Shown here piece after piece: positions 63,627 to 64,000 of a stretch of 64,000 bases of DNA. A program made the position numbers and the translations under genes. The notes below the pieces were generated by a model. The model saw only the letters and a program-made list of their open reading frames with translations, had not been told where the DNA came from and did no database searches. The first letter of the stretch is position 1, and the number at the start of each line of letters is the position of its first letter. Source of the stretch: Todiramphus chloris collaris (lineage: Eukaryota > Chordata > Aves > Coraciiformes > Alcedinidae); assembly GCA_025345505.1 (NCBI GenBank), contig JANVCC010000072.1, positions 2,577,856 to 2,641,855 on the forward strand. Direction: 5' to 3'.

Positions 63627-63787
63627 AATAAACAAAACAAAAAAACCAAACAAACCAAACAAAAAGCCAAAACTGACAGCAAACAAAAAACAAAGCCAAA
63701 AAAAACCCAAACCAAACCAAACTAAAAACCACATACAAATAAATAAACAAACAAAAAACAACAACAAAAAAACAACCAAACCAAAGC
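63627..63787. repeat. A-rich array (AAAC/CAAA units)
   Basis: About 160 bp made almost only of A and C in irregular AAAC, CCAAA and ACAAAC units. It produces the lysine/asparagine/proline-rich frame on one strand and a phenylalanine-rich frame on the other, neither of which is a gene. Confidence 0.92.
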
Positions 63788-64000
63788 AAAAGCCTCCAGG
63801 CAAATATTTTAGTAGTTTTTTTACATACCCTTTTGGATTTCTTTCCTGCATTTTGCCTTTTAAATTATTTTTTTTGTATAGTTCTTATTGTCATTATTTG
63901 TATACTCACTTATGGCTTTACCATCTGCAAGCAATGTTTCTATCCAAAGCTTTCTACACCTTTCTACCACATGTACTCTTATTATATAAGCAGTAAATTG

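Noticed and set aside
63249-63851. 200-codon minus-strand open frame
   Set aside because: Its hydrophobic N-terminal half is the complement of the A/C-rich array at 63627-63787. No domain or conserved motif is evident in the rest.

Overview
The window looks like a gene-poor, mostly non-coding stretch of a bird nuclear genome, intergenic or deep intronic. The main evidence is the repeat content. There are several CR1 LINE pieces ending in the short 8-bp tail repeat typical of CR1, two LTRs with end sequences seen in avian ERVL-type elements, and a few worn copies of the old amniote MIR/CORE-SINE family, in a background of AT-rich unique DNA. I find no intact host gene, tRNA, rRNA or CRISPR array. 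All recognised protein-coding sequence belongs to retroelements and is broken. One scaffold gap of 100 N lies at 60452-60551.

Layout. 0-10 kb: a CR1 3' end on the minus strand (3111-3785), a probable LTR on the minus strand (4414-5088), an old SINE (6420-6565) and a short CR1 tail (9981-10146). 10-20 kb: mostly unique DNA, with a 121-bp sequence present twice in opposite orientation (15790-15910 and 18935-19055) and a solo LTR on the minus strand (about 19203-20149). 20-32 kb: unique DNA, then two CR1 fragments pointing towards each other. The first, on the plus strand (26150-28265), carries the 5' region, ORF1 with an SGNH-esterase domain, and the ORF2 endonuclease. The second, on the minus strand (31550-30304), carries the ORF1 end, part of the endonuclease and the start of the reverse transcriptase. 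Both lack the CR1 3' end. 32-48 kb: unique DNA with an old SINE, an LTR scrap at 41047-41287 and A-rich tracts.

48.1-50.4 kb holds the most unusual object: a fairly young CR1 in which ORF1 is joined directly to the reverse-transcriptase domain. The segment that should carry the RT active-site core is replaced by about 470 bp of endogenous-retrovirus gag in the opposite orientation. 50-64 kb: unique DNA, an ancient CR1/L3-like tail, another SINE, an unidentified coding-like stretch (59.3-60.1 kb), the assembly gap and an A-rich array.

These elements do not form a pathway. They record successive retroelement insertions, deletions and template-switch-like joins. Boundaries come from reading the sequence by eye and are usually good to within tens of bases. 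Family names finer than CR1, ERVL-like or MIR-like are tentative.
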